Below, piece after piece: positions 1 through 52,360 of a stretch of 64,000 nucleotides of DNA. Within the stretch, counting starts at the first letter, position 1; each line of letters begins with the position of its first letter. Source of the DNA: Acanthopleura granulata (Eukaryota; Mollusca; Polyplacophora; Chitonida; Chitonidae); contig JABBOT010000009.1 of assembly GCA_016165875.1 (NCBI GenBank), forward strand, positions 9,278,017-9,342,016, written 5' to 3'. The notes under the pieces are model-generated. The model was given only the letters and a program-made list of their open reading frames with translations, was not told the origin of the DNA and searched no databases. The translations under genes and the position numbers were made by a program.

Positions 1-182
1 TTGTTATGGAACGGCCACGTTTGATTTGTCGTGTCTATATACATACACAGTCGTGCTTATCTGAACATCGTAATGTTCAGTAAAATGTCACCATCAGGGT
101 AACAAATGATGTGAAAAGCCAGGGTCGTTGAATGTGTGCTTCACTGTATGATAATTATTTATATTCTCTTGAGGCCGTTAGC

Positions 183-240
183 GGGTCGTGGCCGAGTAGT
201 TAAGGCGCTCGCCCCTGACCCGCTGAGAACCATGCTGGCT
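183..240 (+). repeat. tRNA-like head fragment (SINE-type)
   Basis: Contains GTGGCCGAGTAGTTAAGGCG, an A-box of the tRNA-Ser/Leu type, but no matching B-box or cloverleaf follows. Best read as a decayed SINE head, not a tRNA gene. Confidence 0.4.
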
Positions 241-297
241 TGGATATATCTGTCTTCCTGTTGATAAATCCAGTGTCAAGGCCAAATTTTGTATATC

Positions 298-510
298 ACT
301 TGTAGACCATTAAGGAGAGTTGCAAGTCGATCGTATATGACTTTTGGGCCGTGAAGGAGAGTTGCAAGTCGATCGTATATGATTTATAGACCATGTAGGA
401 GAGTCCCAATTTCATCGTATATCACTTGTAGATCATGAAGGACAGTTCCAAGTCGACCATGTAGTAAACCATGAAGGAGAATTCCAAGTCGATCGTATAT
501 CACTTTGAAG
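298..510 (+). repeat. 46-bp tandem array, about five units
   Basis: Units follow the pattern 'gaccatgaaggagag', 'ttgcaagtcgatcgtatat', then 'gactt', with several substitutions between copies. It lies in the 3' flank and has no coding potential. Confidence 0.8.
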
Positions 511-1349
511 TGATCGTTTGAAACATGGAAGATTGTGCTGCTGACTTGGGATCTGAAGGCACTCATGCTTTTAAGCTTATGAGAGACTGACCAGTCAGAG
601 AGCTAGGAGATATCAACTGTTTATAAGCTGTGACGTAAATCTTCTGAGTTGTCTGTCAGTATAACATGTAATAACATAGGGACAGCACACTGTTTTAATG
701 TTATATGTTTTAATTATAACAAGTACATGGGTGAACAACAGTGCAAAATATTTCCAGATCATTGTGCTATGGTGAGAGTAAGTTTCTAGATCATTTCATG
801 TTATAAATTCACATATATTTAAGTTTCAGTCACGACACTAACAATATACTACAGTCTCAGGTGGCAAGAGTGTTCGCGCTTGGAAGAATCACAGCCTACA
901 CAGAATGGTCAACGGAGCACGCTCAAATGTCTACCTCCGCTGTCGTGGCAGCTGTTAAAAAAATACCTTGCCGATAATATTGTCCAATCTTTTCGATAAA
1001 CTTAACTTAGAACATGCGTTTTCTTTCACTGTAAGGAATATGTAAGAAACGATACACACATTTGGCGACGTCATCAGTTTAAAATGATGCAGGGAAAACA
1101 TGTATTCAGATACTCTAGATGTGACATCAGAGCAACTGTGCATAAAACATCATGTAATGAACACGAATTCTTGCACTGCCCCCTTACTCCATCAGGTTAA
1201 TCCATGCAGCAGCAGAAGTCTTGTGCAGTTTTGAAATGTAACAGCGTCATAACAATGGATATGCTCACTCATCTTGTACGCTGTTGACATCAAGGGTGGG
1301 TCGTAGGCTCTAACTTGAGATGAAACCTGCTGTGCGCTCTGTGTGTTTG

Positions 1350-1475
1350 CATTTATTTATTTATTTATTTATTTGTTTGTTTATTTGCTTGCTTATTTAT
1401 TTGAGTGATTGGTATTTTACACCGTTCTCAAGAATATTTCACTTATACAACGGCGGCCAGCATTATGGTGGGAGG
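1350..1475 (-). mobile_element. tRNA-derived SINE, 3' fragment
   Basis: Antisense on the plus strand: an (ATTT)n tail, then the conserved 3' domain that in sense reads GTGAAATATTCTTGAGAAC, then CCACCATAATGCTGGCCGCC. The tRNA head is missing. Confidence 0.75.
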
Positions 1476-1499
1476 AAAATGAGTTTTAGGTCTTATATA

Positions 1500-1785
1500 C
1501 TAAGCAATTTTTCAGTGATATGACGATGAGGAGTCATTAGAAAGTTTATATGCTGTGTCTCCTTGTGAAACGGCGAGTCCGTGAAGCCAAAGTGCTGCCG
1601 CCACAGGAATATCATGCCGGAGACACCACATGACACTCCACCCAGTCATATAATACTGACAACTCTTCGACCAGCCCTGGTCCCTAATTGCTCGAACCTC
1701 TTTGCGCCGAGCTCCAAGCGAGGCGGCAATAAGTACCATTCTTAAAATCTTTGGTATGACCCGACCCGGGACTGTCTCCCGACAA
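1500..1785 (+). repeat. Dispersed repeat family B, copy 1
   Basis: Shares 'tatgctgtgt', 'ccttgtg', 'gcgagtcc', 'gctgccgccac' and 'tctttggtatgacccgaccc' with copies at 1941-2125 and 33506-33765. Unit about 270 bp; identity of the family unknown. Confidence 0.65.
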
Positions 1786-1940
1786 ATATAGTAAAAATCC
1801 ATATATATAATCTCAGCATGTTATCCTTCCTTCCTTCCTGCAATTTTAATCTGCATTTGCCGTTAAAGACTGGATCCTTGTTACCACATTAGGATTTAAA
1901 TAGATGACAATAAAGATGGCAAGGATGCAAACATATGTTT

Positions 1941-2125
1941 AATGTGTATGTATGTATGCTTAGGTATCACGTCGTATACTCATTAATTTATCAGTCATAT
2001 GATTACGAGGACTCCTTAAAATGTAGATATGCTGTGTGTCCTTGTGGCAGGGCGAGTCAATGCCGAGCGTCAAGTGAGACAACAGGAAGTATCATTTTAA
2101 AGTCTTTGGAATGACCCGACCCTGG
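1941..2125 (+). repeat. Dispersed repeat family B, copy 2 (internally deleted)
   Basis: Starts TGTATGTATGCTTAGG, like the copy at 33506, and shares 'tgtccttgtggcagggcgag' and 'gtctttggaatgacccgacc'. It is shorter than copy 1. Confidence 0.65.
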
Positions 2126-2139
2126 ATTCCTGATATGGC

Positions 2140-2775
2140 GAACAAAATTTAAGACATCATCAATTCATCTAATGATATCTGGAATACTGACCATTTCTTG
2201 ATGTCTTGAATTTAATTAAAGATATCATTAATTTAATAAAAAAGATATCATGAATTAAATTCTGGATATCTTGAATTCAATTCATGACATCATTAAAGAT
2301 GACGGTACCATCTATTCCAGAGCTCATTGCGTGCGATCTAACCAAAATGGCGGACTTGCAAACTGCAGCTCGGCCAACCAGGAATCACATCGAACACTTT
2401 TGTTCTTCTGCCACCATCTTTAATGATATCTTGAAATGAATTCGTGGTATCATAAATTAAATTTGTGATATCTGGAAGTGCATTCGTGATATCTGGAAAT
2501 GATTTGAAGATATCAAGAAATAGATAGTATTTGTTGATATTTTTAATTCTATTATTGATATCTTTGATTCTTTTTCTGATATCGGTAAAGTATTTCGTGA
2601 TATCTCAAAAATACACCAACCTATCTATAATTGAATTGAAGATATTGGAAATGAATTTATGTTATCAGAAATAAAATTATGATATCTGGAATGATTTTAA
2701 GGCATGTTAAGCTATTTAAAGATATCATTAATTTACTTGAAGATATCATAATTTATTTTAAGACATCACGAAAAC
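2140..2775. repeat. GATATC-rich AT-rich fold-back region
   Basis: About 14 GATATC hexamers occur in 640 bp, mostly in contexts such as 'gtgatatctggaa' and 'agatatcattaatt'. Segments at 2262-2304 and about 2413-2453 are inverted copies of each other, enclosing a ~105-bp non-repetitive core. No coding frame. Confidence 0.7.
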
Positions 2776-2885
2776 TGGAATAAAAGATAAAACGTCTTGC
2801 CAGACGACCGCATTCGTAAGAGACACCTGGGTCATTACGCTGCACTAGGGCGCTAATTCCCTCAACCACGGATGCTCCACCCATC
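2775..2885 (-). mobile_element. SINE head fragment (antisense)
   Basis: Contains 'cctgggtcattacgctgcac' and 'gggcgctaattccctcaacc', the reverse complement of the tRNA-like head and spacer of the local SINE. Confidence 0.55.
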
Positions 2886-3426
2886 CCCAACATAATATTA
2901 TGGGCCGAATTCATAAAGGTGTTTTAACACTAACATGCGGGTAAAAGCACTAAACATGCGATCAACGCCGACTTGAACTCATCGATTCATTAAAAGTGGT
3001 TAGAAAACACACGACTAAACTTTAAACATACATGTCTAAGTAACAAATGAAAGTTTAATCGTCGGTGAGGGTTATATTTATCTGTCCAATCAAGTGCCTT
3101 ACGTAGGGAAGCGCTGCTAGTGTCGAGCAGGATGGTGATGACATGGATGTTCTGGTACTTTTGGGGATGGCTCAAGAAGAACGAGGCCGATGAAGAGGAA
3201 CAGATACGCCTTGTTCCTGGAGAGAACAAGCGTATTTCAGACAGAATAAAAATATGATGAGAGAAATATGATTACACTGTGGCACCTGATTTTTCATTTG
3301 GCACACTACTAAATTATGTTGAAAAGCAGGATTTCGCTTCACATGAATTGCTCACCCCATGTTTCAAATACAAAACTGTTGACGTGGTACGCTTGGCTAT
3401 TTCTCGCTACTCTTTTAATTTTAATA

Positions 3427-3531
3427 GTTAGTTCATATTAAGTAATATTTTAGTGGTTACGAAGGGACAGAGCAAGCGAGAGCGAGCGAGCACCTCCTTG
3501 ACCACTAAAATTTTACCTAATATGAACTAAC
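3427..3531. repeat. 105-bp hairpin element with 31-bp arms
   Basis: Arms 3427-3457 and 3501-3531 are inverted repeats with about two mismatches in 31. The loop carries 'gagcaagcgagagcgagcg'. A small MITE or other fold-back element is the simplest reading. Confidence 0.75.
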
Positions 3532-4119
3532 TGGCTAAGAACATGACCTGAGTTTTCAGTGGCTATCAAAGGTCACATTTCCAGTAACAAAGCACACAGA
3601 CCAGCCCACGAATGCGTCCTGTGTCGGCTTCATTTCATTCTGTCTGATCTATCGGAAAAAAATTATCGGCTCGAAGTTTCTTTGTATGTAGGTGTTTGAA
3701 TTTGGTGTATTTCTTCCTTATTGCTCGACTAAACATAAATGTTTTGTTTATTTTTTTTTTCAAAATAAATGATTTTCCCCTGGAATTTATTGTTAATATT
3801 ATAGGACCACTTAAACAAACTATTTTTGTCAATCTAGCTATTTATCACTATCTATTAGCAGGCAATATGCTCAAAATTAAACATTTTGCAATCAATGGCA
3901 TATAATGATGTGGTTTGAAAAGTGCCAAGGTCCATTGCTGCACATGAACTTTTACACCTTCTTTGTGTTCACAACCTGAATAATAAATTATGTCGGATTC
4001 TCCAAGTGCTTGTTAGACTGCGGGACGGATGAGAGCTGTCAGTCAGCCGCCAATACACCCAGTGTGGATTATCCACACAGTAAACTGCCAGGGCGAAACT
4101 ATTCCTGATATTTTAAGCG

Positions 4120-4255
4120 ATTATTTATTTATTTAATTATTTATTTGGTCGTGTGTAACGTCGTACTCAAGAATATTTCACTTACGCGACGGCGATCAGC
4201 GTTATGGTGGGAGGAAACCCACGACCATCCGCAGGTTGCTGGCAGATTTGAGTGA
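4120..4255 (-). mobile_element. tRNA-derived SINE, 3' part
   Basis: Antisense copy with an ATTT-rich tail, the conserved domain (CTCAAGAATATTTCACTTA), GTGGGAGGAAACCCACGACC and CGCAGGTTGCTGGCAGA. Confidence 0.8.
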
Positions 4256-4599
4256 TTAAGTCAGTGACTTAATGTGACAATTGGAACATTTTGATTCGTT
4301 GAAAAATTAGGTTTTGTTCTAATTGTATAATGATTACTTTCGCCTTGTTACGTCATAGTGTAGTACCAAACAATGACACTCCTAGTATTTATCCTAAAGT
4401 CATCCGCTCACAGCTAAACGACCGATTATCCTCCTGATTCACCGCTTAGACAGTCGATTACCTGTTTTCGAACAATAGTGTAATGGCCCCCATGTAAAAG
4501 ATAAGCGCGTTTTGCACACACGTTAAAACACCTTTATGAATTCGGCCTTACATGTCTTCTGAAAGATGGTATAGAATAGATTACTGTAACTGTAACATA

Positions 4600-4732
4600 A
4601 AATCCGGCCGTACGTCGGACGGTCTGCCAGCAACCTGTCCGGTTTCCTCCCACCATACTGCGGGCCGCCGTCGTATAAGTAAAATATTCTTGCGTACGCG
4701 GTAAAACACCAATCAAATAAATAAATAAATGT
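4600..4732 (+). mobile_element. tRNA-derived SINE, 3' part
   Basis: Sense copy: GGTCTGCCAGCAACCTG, GGTTTCCTCCCACCAT, CGTCGTATAAG and a tail CAAATAAATAAATAAAT. The head is absent. Confidence 0.8.
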
Positions 4733-5614
4733 AACATTAAATTATGTTATGGACAAACCAATACCTTTATACAACGACAAAAATATAATAGCCTGTAGCA
4801 ATAACATCATCTATATACCATCACACAGAAAACATATTGTACACAGCTTTTACTGAGTACAGCTCGATTGTCTATAAAGTGCTGATTTGCAGCTTTTGGC
4901 ATTTCGCGTAATCTCGGCAAAAAACGAAGAAAAAACAGATGGCGCTCGCGTACACTTGTCAGCCGCGAATTGTTAACTGGGAATCCCATTGTCTTCGTGC
5001 AGGCCCGTGTATTCCTGAACAATGGTGGATGTGCATAGGATTCCATATGAGCCACCGTCGGGAATTGTCCTGAATGCGTTATGTGTATTATGTTTACCCA
5101 TGTATGCGACAAAAAGAAATGCGTCATTCAGGGGTACAACCCTGAAAGCAAATTATAACTGCCTCGCCGTCAATATACACGTGTCGATTTCCCGCAGTGC
5201 TTTCCTTTGAATACCTAGATACACAGGCTTATAAATGTTTATATAAAACCACACTCTAAACATCCTAAAATCGAAATCGTGTCGTGACATAGAAAATGAC
5301 CTATATTCTTCGTTTATTTATTTCATCCACATGTCTAGCTGTTGTGTAACACCATATACGCACAAAACTTTTTCATTTTCCCAATGGCGGACAGTGCGCT
5401 GTGCTGACGGAGGAATGAATCCCTATGCCCGGTGTAAACCACCGACCTTTGTCCAGTTACTGGCCAACTATTCTACGTATGACAAAGGCCATGTTGGTGG
5501 AACGTAAGTTATCTTCAGCACGAACTTGGCAAATCACACATGACACACCGACGATCGCACACTGACACCAAGAATCTGTAAAAAGAAACAGTACAAACTT
5601 AGCTGCGGAAGAAA

Positions 5615-5668
5615 GATTTATTTACTTGTTTATTTGATTGGTGTTTTATGCCGTAATCAAGAATATCC
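5615..5668 (-). mobile_element. SINE tail fragment
   Basis: Only the (ATTT)n tail, 'gattggtgttttatgccg' and 'aatcaagaatat' remain. Confidence 0.6.
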
Positions 5669-5669
5669 G

Positions 5670-7190
5670 GGGAAAGAGGTTGCTGCATCAAAAAGACTTA
5701 CTTTGTTTCTGGAAATGACAAACAATGGCATTCAAGCCAACCTGTGATTTCAGAATGCCAATTGCATGATCGCTCGACTCTGACACAAAGACATTAGACA
5801 TTAGAAAAGACATTAGAAATGAACATTCTATAAGTTTACTTTTGTTCTCCTTCAATACCGATTCCTTGTCACACCAAGGGTTGGGTTTTTTTGTTGTTTT
5901 TTTTAATTTTTGACGTTCGAGCCATCAAAATAAAAACGAGTCTATGAATGAGTAAATGATTAACGCATGAATACTAAAAAATAGGCCTATACCTTTGTGG
6001 CTTCTGGGCTTGAATGTTCACGTCAGCAGGAAAATAAGGATGGCCATCAAAACAGCTTAGCAGTAGGGGTTAGCCTACCTCTACAAATCCGGCACAGGAA
6101 TTAAGCTATTGAGGTGGGCATGACAAATGCCTCATGTAGACTCTGTCGCTAATATATCGTACACATATATATATATAAATACCCTGTGTACTGAACTTCG
6201 AATCACAAACGGCGAACTGGAAACGGTGGAAAGTTCAGCGATTTCCAAACACTGCATGTATGGTATCACACAAGGCGCCCATCCATGCCAGCATTAACTG
6301 TGCAGAAAATTTCTAGGTTTCCTGCGTGCCCGCATGCAGCCGGACTCTCAATGGGCCGTGTAATGGGCCATGGTTGCCATAGTTGGCCATTATTTTTCGT
6401 CTGCTATATACTGGGAATTCGCACAAAAAGATATAAGGTCTCAAAGGAATCGCTTTTGTATACAAAGTAGCAAGTTGCAGCAGATTTATTTTCTAAAGTT
6501 CTATTTTAAAGTTTCTTTTAGGGCAGATTGATTTGCCGCTTATGAAAAAGGTGCACAAAACACGCATTTCTGTATGTGTCATACAGGCATTTAAGAAATA
6601 AATAAAATTAAAAAGAAAACGCTAAACCGACACAAAGGATTCAACAGTAGTATATACGCCAGGAGGCCAAAAATACCTCTGGAGAGCCTGTAACTATAGT
6701 TTGAATCCTCAAAACCGGAAATTAATTCTTGTTAATTATAAGGTATTTGTGACATAATGTGTACAAAATAGGAAAATAAATCTCAGGATAAGAAGACATA
6801 AATCATAATAATTCCGGAACCTTTTGGTTTTCAACATTATTTGATGATCTTCATTCCGCTGAACTTCTTCCTGAATATGCTACAAATCAGCATTTTTAGA
6901 ATCAATTCCACTATGCTTGTAGCCTTTCTACACAACCTGTAGATGAACTGCACCTCTAATATTACATATGGTAACACCATGCATGTCCGGCCTCGTGTTT
7001 CAAGTTTTCCACTAAATCGCCTCACAGGACATTTTAACCTACACGTAATCCCCTCACCCCATATAAAGGTTATACAAGACACAGAATTATGGATATAATT
7101 TTTTTCAAATTCATAGTCATAAGTGGATTCAGTAATAATATTGAAAGAAGTAAAGGTATCTCTTCAAGAAAGTTGCAAGCAAAGTTGTTT
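5670..7190. other. Intergenic, no feature seen
   Basis: AT-rich unique-looking sequence with a short TA run near 6165. No exon, RNA gene or repeat that I can support. Confidence 0.55.
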
Positions 7191-7319
7191 AGCTTTTGTT
7201 CCTTATATACCAGAATCTTTATTATTTTAACCATCAAGGCGTAAATATTTTATATTTACGTGGAGATGCCTTTACTTCTTCATTATTAGAAGTTACAGGA
7301 GGATTTATTAAACAACGTC

Positions 7320-7456
7320 CGCCTAACCGGCCGTCCGCGGGAAGAACTGCTAACAATCTGCGGATGGTCGTGGGTTCCTGTCCGGTTTTCTCCCACCATA
7401 ATGCTGGCCGCCATTCTTGAGTACGGCGTAAAACACCAATCAAATAAATAAATAAA
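7320..7456 (+). mobile_element. tRNA-derived SINE, 3' part with internal deletion
   Basis: Contains GATGGTCGTGGGTTCCTG, CCCACCATAATGCTGGCCGC, then jumps directly to TTCTTGAGTACGGCG and a CAAATAAATAAATAAA tail, so about 20 bp of the conserved domain is deleted. Confidence 0.8.
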
Positions 7457-7459
7457 CAG

Positions 7460-7965
7460 CGTCCATTCTTTGTTTATACAACACTGTTCCAGTTTACAAA
7501 ACACTGTTCTTCTTGTGACTTATACCACACTGCTTCAACTCACGCAAACTTTCCTTGTTACAACTGTGTTCTTACTGTGGCATGTACAATACTCTTTTAG
7601 CTTACACAGCGCTGTTTCAGCTTATACAACACTGGCCAGCAACCTGCTGATGGTCGTGGGTTTTCCCAGGGCTCTGCCTGGTTCCCTCGCACCATAATGC
7701 TGGCCACCGACGTTTAAGTGAAATATTCTTGAGTACGGCATAAAAGAACAATCAAATAAATAAATAAGCATACAGCACTCATTATCACGGCATACACATT
7801 TTCCCTGCTTACAAGCCACTGTCCAGGGCGCCTTATATAATAACGTTATCCTTGTGGCCTACACATTACTGTTCCAAGTTATACAACAACTGTTCCACCT
7901 TATATAACAGCGTTTCAGCGAATACATCAGTGTATTACACCTTAAATCTACGGCATTACAAGGGC
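7460..7965 (+). repeat. ~23-bp minisatellite split by a SINE
   Basis: Degenerate units like 'cttatacaacactgttccag' run from 7460 to about 7632 and resume from 7775 to about 7965, on either side of a SINE copy. Confidence 0.6.
7632..7773 (+). mobile_element. tRNA-derived SINE, 3' part, inside the minisatellite
   Basis: Sense copy from GGCCAGCAACCTGCTGATGG to a CAAATAAATAAATAAG tail. The minisatellite units lie on both sides, so the SINE inserted after the array formed. Confidence 0.75.
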
Positions 7966-8209
7966 ATATTCAAATGAAATAAAACACAAATTAGGTTTGG
8001 TGATTTGCCTTAAACTTTATTTAATTTTACGCTGACAAGAATAGTGTCGTATTTACAAGTAGTACCACCAATAGATTTCCCTTTTCTCAGATGCGTAAGG
8101 CTCACGCATACAACAACAAAAGAACAACTTTTTCTGGTCTGTACCAGTCCAAATGATCCGCGCAAACGTCATCTTGAGTCTTAATATTTCACAGAATGAT
8201 ACGGTATTA

Positions 8210-8310
8210 CATGAATTTATTTACGCTGAACTCAAGAATATTTCACGTATACGATGGTGGTCAGCATTATGGTGGGAGGAAACCAGACAGGGTGATGGCG
8301 GATCTTCCTA
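8210..8310 (-). mobile_element. SINE 3' fragment
   Basis: Antisense CTCAAGAATATTTCACGTAT, then GTCAGCATTATGGTGGGAGG and AAACCAGACAG; head missing. Confidence 0.7.
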
Positions 8311-8534
8311 TATACCGCCGGTGTTACAAAAATGATTGATGAAAAACACAAACTGTAGCTATTTACAGAACATCTAAGGTCAGACAGAAGTTTGTCGAAA
8401 GCAGCAGAATAAGTGCAAAGCGTTGTAAATCATTGTACATTATTAGAAATCACAAAACATGGACATGAAAACACATTAGCAAATCTCAAATATCTCCTAC
8501 ACTCTTTTGCGTCTAACATACCCACACATGACTT

Positions 8535-9890
8535 CCAACAAATTGCGTAGTTGGTACACTGGGTCGACTTGACACGTGAAACATGTTCAATCTGTGTTCA
8601 AGCCGAACGCTGATTAATGCAACTATTTACTACAAGCATTATAATATTGTTCACTGACGACGTGGTAGACAGGAGAGTAAACCCTGCACCACAGTCCTGT
8701 AAAGAACCACAACTTTCACACTCCAAGCTCCCCTTTTCTGGTCTTGTTCACTGCTGAATTTTCCACCCTTTCATACGAATCTCAAATAAAGGCAACTACC
8801 ACGTGGCTGAATACTAATTGCACATTGGATCAACTTCGGATACGAGCCACATTAAATCTGTCTGAAGTCAACAAATGCACCACTGGTGGTGCGTATAACT
8901 TCATTTGCAAATTTTCATCTCTTGTGCACTTACTTTCACTCTGCTATAAACTAATTGCGTAGTTGCACACTGCGTCAACTTTACTTACAGATGGAACAAC
9001 TTCAATATGTCTGAAGTCAACAAACCACTTATAGCAGTGACTACAATTTCATCTGCTCACACAAACAACTTCCCATCCCTTACTCACTTACATTCACTTG
9101 GCTATCAACGAATTGCGTAGTTGCACACTGGGTCACATTTACTTCTACATGAAACATGTTCTATTTGCATGAAGTCAACAGAACCACTTCTAGCCGTGAC
9201 TACAACTTCATTTGCTCACACAAACAAATTCTTATCCCTCACTCACAAACATTCACTCGGCTGTCAAATAATTGCCTAGTTGCACACTGGGTCAACTTTA
9301 ATTTCAGATGAAACAAGTCTGATTCGAATGAAGTCAACAAAACCACTAATAGCTGTGACTATGACTTCATCTTCTCACACAAACAACTTTGTCTGTGCAC
9401 ACAAACAATTTATCCTTTGCTCACTTTTTTATTTATTTGTTTTTAGATGTTTTACGACCTTGCTCACGTTCATTCACTCTGCTGTCAACTAAATGCGTAG
9501 CTGCACACTGGGTTAGCTTCACAGATGAACAAATTCAAACTGTGTCAACAAAACTAACATTTAGGTACACAAAAGCTTGAATTAAAACTTCAGTACACAA
9601 ATAGCGAAGACTATTACTACTGACATCTCTCCTACTCTCAAGCTCAATTTCACTAGGCTGTGAATTACTTACGCAGTTGAACTTACGACTGAAATGAAGT
9701 TCAATTCTTCTGAACCTTCTTACAACTTCATCTGCACAACATAAACAACTGTGAAGCACTGTCAGGCTCGTGCTCAATTGGCTGTCAACTCATTGCGTAG
9801 TTGCACACTAGATATACTTCACAGATGAGACAAGTTCAATCCGTCTGAAGTCAATTAGAGCTGCTGTAATGCAACTAATACAACTAATGA
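8535..9890 (+). repeat. ~159-bp tandem array, diverged
   Basis: The landmark 'attgcgtagttgcacactg' recurs at about 8950, 9108, 9267, 9487 and 9790, with weaker forms near 8540, 8810 and 9665. Units also share 'gaagtcaac' and 'tgactacaacttcat'. The array abuts the putative PRPF8 3' end and contains no coding frame. Confidence 0.75.
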
Positions 9891-9929
9891 TGTCTAAATC
9901 AGGATGAATCGGTGTACAAGTAGCATAAG

Positions 9930-10308
9930 TAGTCAAGCGAGTAGATGCTTTATTATTTCTATTTACACACAGGACAAAGTTCTTCAATATCCATCTCTAA
10001 ATTCCTACCACACAACCATATTTTCAGGCAGTCATAATTCTGACTTTGATATCCCAAAACAACATGGAACTGATGAACACCAAGTTAAAATTCAATGTCT
10101 GCATCAATTTATAAGAGAAACCAATCAATCCAACGTTTTCAATGATTTGTGTTTGTCACAAAAATACACTATGATAGTATGTACATTAAAATTTTCACAG
10201 GAGAAACACTTTTAACTTCAGAAATGTTCTCCAGCCAAGATGGCTACTCCAGGAGCACAAAACAGGTTCTTCAACCAAAATGGGGACTGTGGAATGTCCT
10301 GTAGCTGA
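9930..10308 (-). other. PRPF8: PRPF8 3' UTR (estimated)
   Basis: The first AATAAA on the minus strand after the stop lies at 9949-9954, giving a 3' UTR of about 380 nt. I see no strong GT-rich downstream element, and further AATAAA matches lie around 8.0 kb, so the end point is uncertain. Confidence 0.4.
9949..9954 (-). terminator. PRPF8: Candidate poly(A) signal AATAAA
   Basis: TTTATT on the plus strand reads AATAAA in the sense of PRPF8, about 355 nt after the stop codon. Confidence 0.4.
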
Positions 10309-51302
<40,994 letters not shown>

Positions 51303-51324
51303 GATGAGGGCTTACAGTCAAGTC
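51303..51324 (-). other. PRPF8: PRPF8 5' UTR segment after a probable 3' splice site
   Basis: Reading the minus strand towards the ATG, the sequence TTATCTTTACAG ends at 51325 and is followed by 22 nt of leader (GACTTGACTGTAAGCCCTC...) and then ATG. This looks like an acceptor, so the true first exon is probably non-coding and lies further right. I could not fix its donor. Unspliced transcription through this point remains possible. Confidence 0.5.
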
Positions 51325-51707
51325 CTGTAAAGATAAGCAGGAAATATACAGGCTATTAAACAATGTATAAGCAAAGAAGCCAAACATACAAATACCTTAC
51401 TCCTCTGGAAACTTCTGGAATTGTAATTTAAGCTACATGTACAGGGCAGCCTTTAGTGTTACTGATCCACTAATCAGTGTCTTGTGAAAAACAGCTTTTC
51501 AAAGACCCTTGCGTCATCTTTGCTATCTGACCAAAACAGGACAAAAACGTTCACAGCTCTCTTGTTATTGTCTTAATCACATACTTAGTGACTTCCTCAG
51601 GGACAATCCTTTTCAAGTATTTTTCAACAACTATTTGAACTTTCTTTCAAACACCTTTGTCTATGTTACTCAGACTACACCGTCAGTTCCTGTTGTCATT
51701 TAGCCCT

Positions 51708-52360
51708 GATATGGCGCTATATGACCAGAGCATTGACGATTACTGATAATTACCACCTGACGCCATGGCTGTACTAGTTGTATGGCGCGCATGTGCGAAC
51801 ATGGCGCCACCTAGCGAACACCGCTAGCATGTAAACAAGAACACGTGCTTCCGCCCTTCATTGACAGATATCAGTGACTTTATATTGATGAAGTATGCCG
51901 ATCATATTCTGACTTTCCTTTCTTCACAAATGGTTTTTCAAATGTGTAATACTCCTTGGTGTGAGTAGAGGTTAGAAATTGTACCAAAATCATCAGTTTT
52001 TACACTATACTGCACCAAGCATTCTTATTAACATGCCGATGCAATCATGTGTTCTTGTCTACATGCTGGCTGGTTTCACTATGTGGCGCTGTGTTCGCGT
52101 CATACAACTAGTATAGCCATGGCGTCCAGTGGGAGTGATTGCATCTGCCTAGCAAGGAAATATGTCCTGTCATGACAGCAGAAATCCCTACAGGGAAACA
52201 AAATGGCACAAACAGAGTGAATAAAGTATGTTCCAAATATGTATTACGTTTATTTGGCTGTAAATTGTGTGGTTTTTCTTATGCTTGCTTCCATGGCATC
52301 AATGGACAGTGCAAAATATCAGAATCGTCAACCCCTTGTTCATATAGCACCATGATATGA
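51708..52360 (+). mobile_element. MITE-like inverted-repeat element upstream of PRPF8
   Basis: Left arm 51708-51848 is the reverse complement of parts of the right arm 52045-52360. Outer ends pair as 'atggcgctatatgacc' with 'gttcatatagcac', inner blocks as 'acaactagtacagccatggc' with 'acaactagtatagccatggc'. The right arm also matches the intron 41 copy. No transposase frame. It lies about 400 bp upstream of the PRPF8 ATG. Confidence 0.8.

Larger units (their letters stand above)
1..1300. other. Intergenic, no gene seen
   Basis: Beyond the 46-bp array at 298-510 and a tRNA-like head at about 183-240, I see no coding exon, RNA gene or recognisable element here. Confidence 0.6.

Noticed and set aside
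183..240. Possible tRNA-Ser/Leu gene
   Set aside because: An A-box-like run is present but no B-box or complete cloverleaf follows; it fits a decayed SINE head.
4807..5127. 106-codon minus-strand frame in the 3' flank
   Set aside because: No domain, no flanking splice sites that make sense and no neighbouring exon; consistent with chance.
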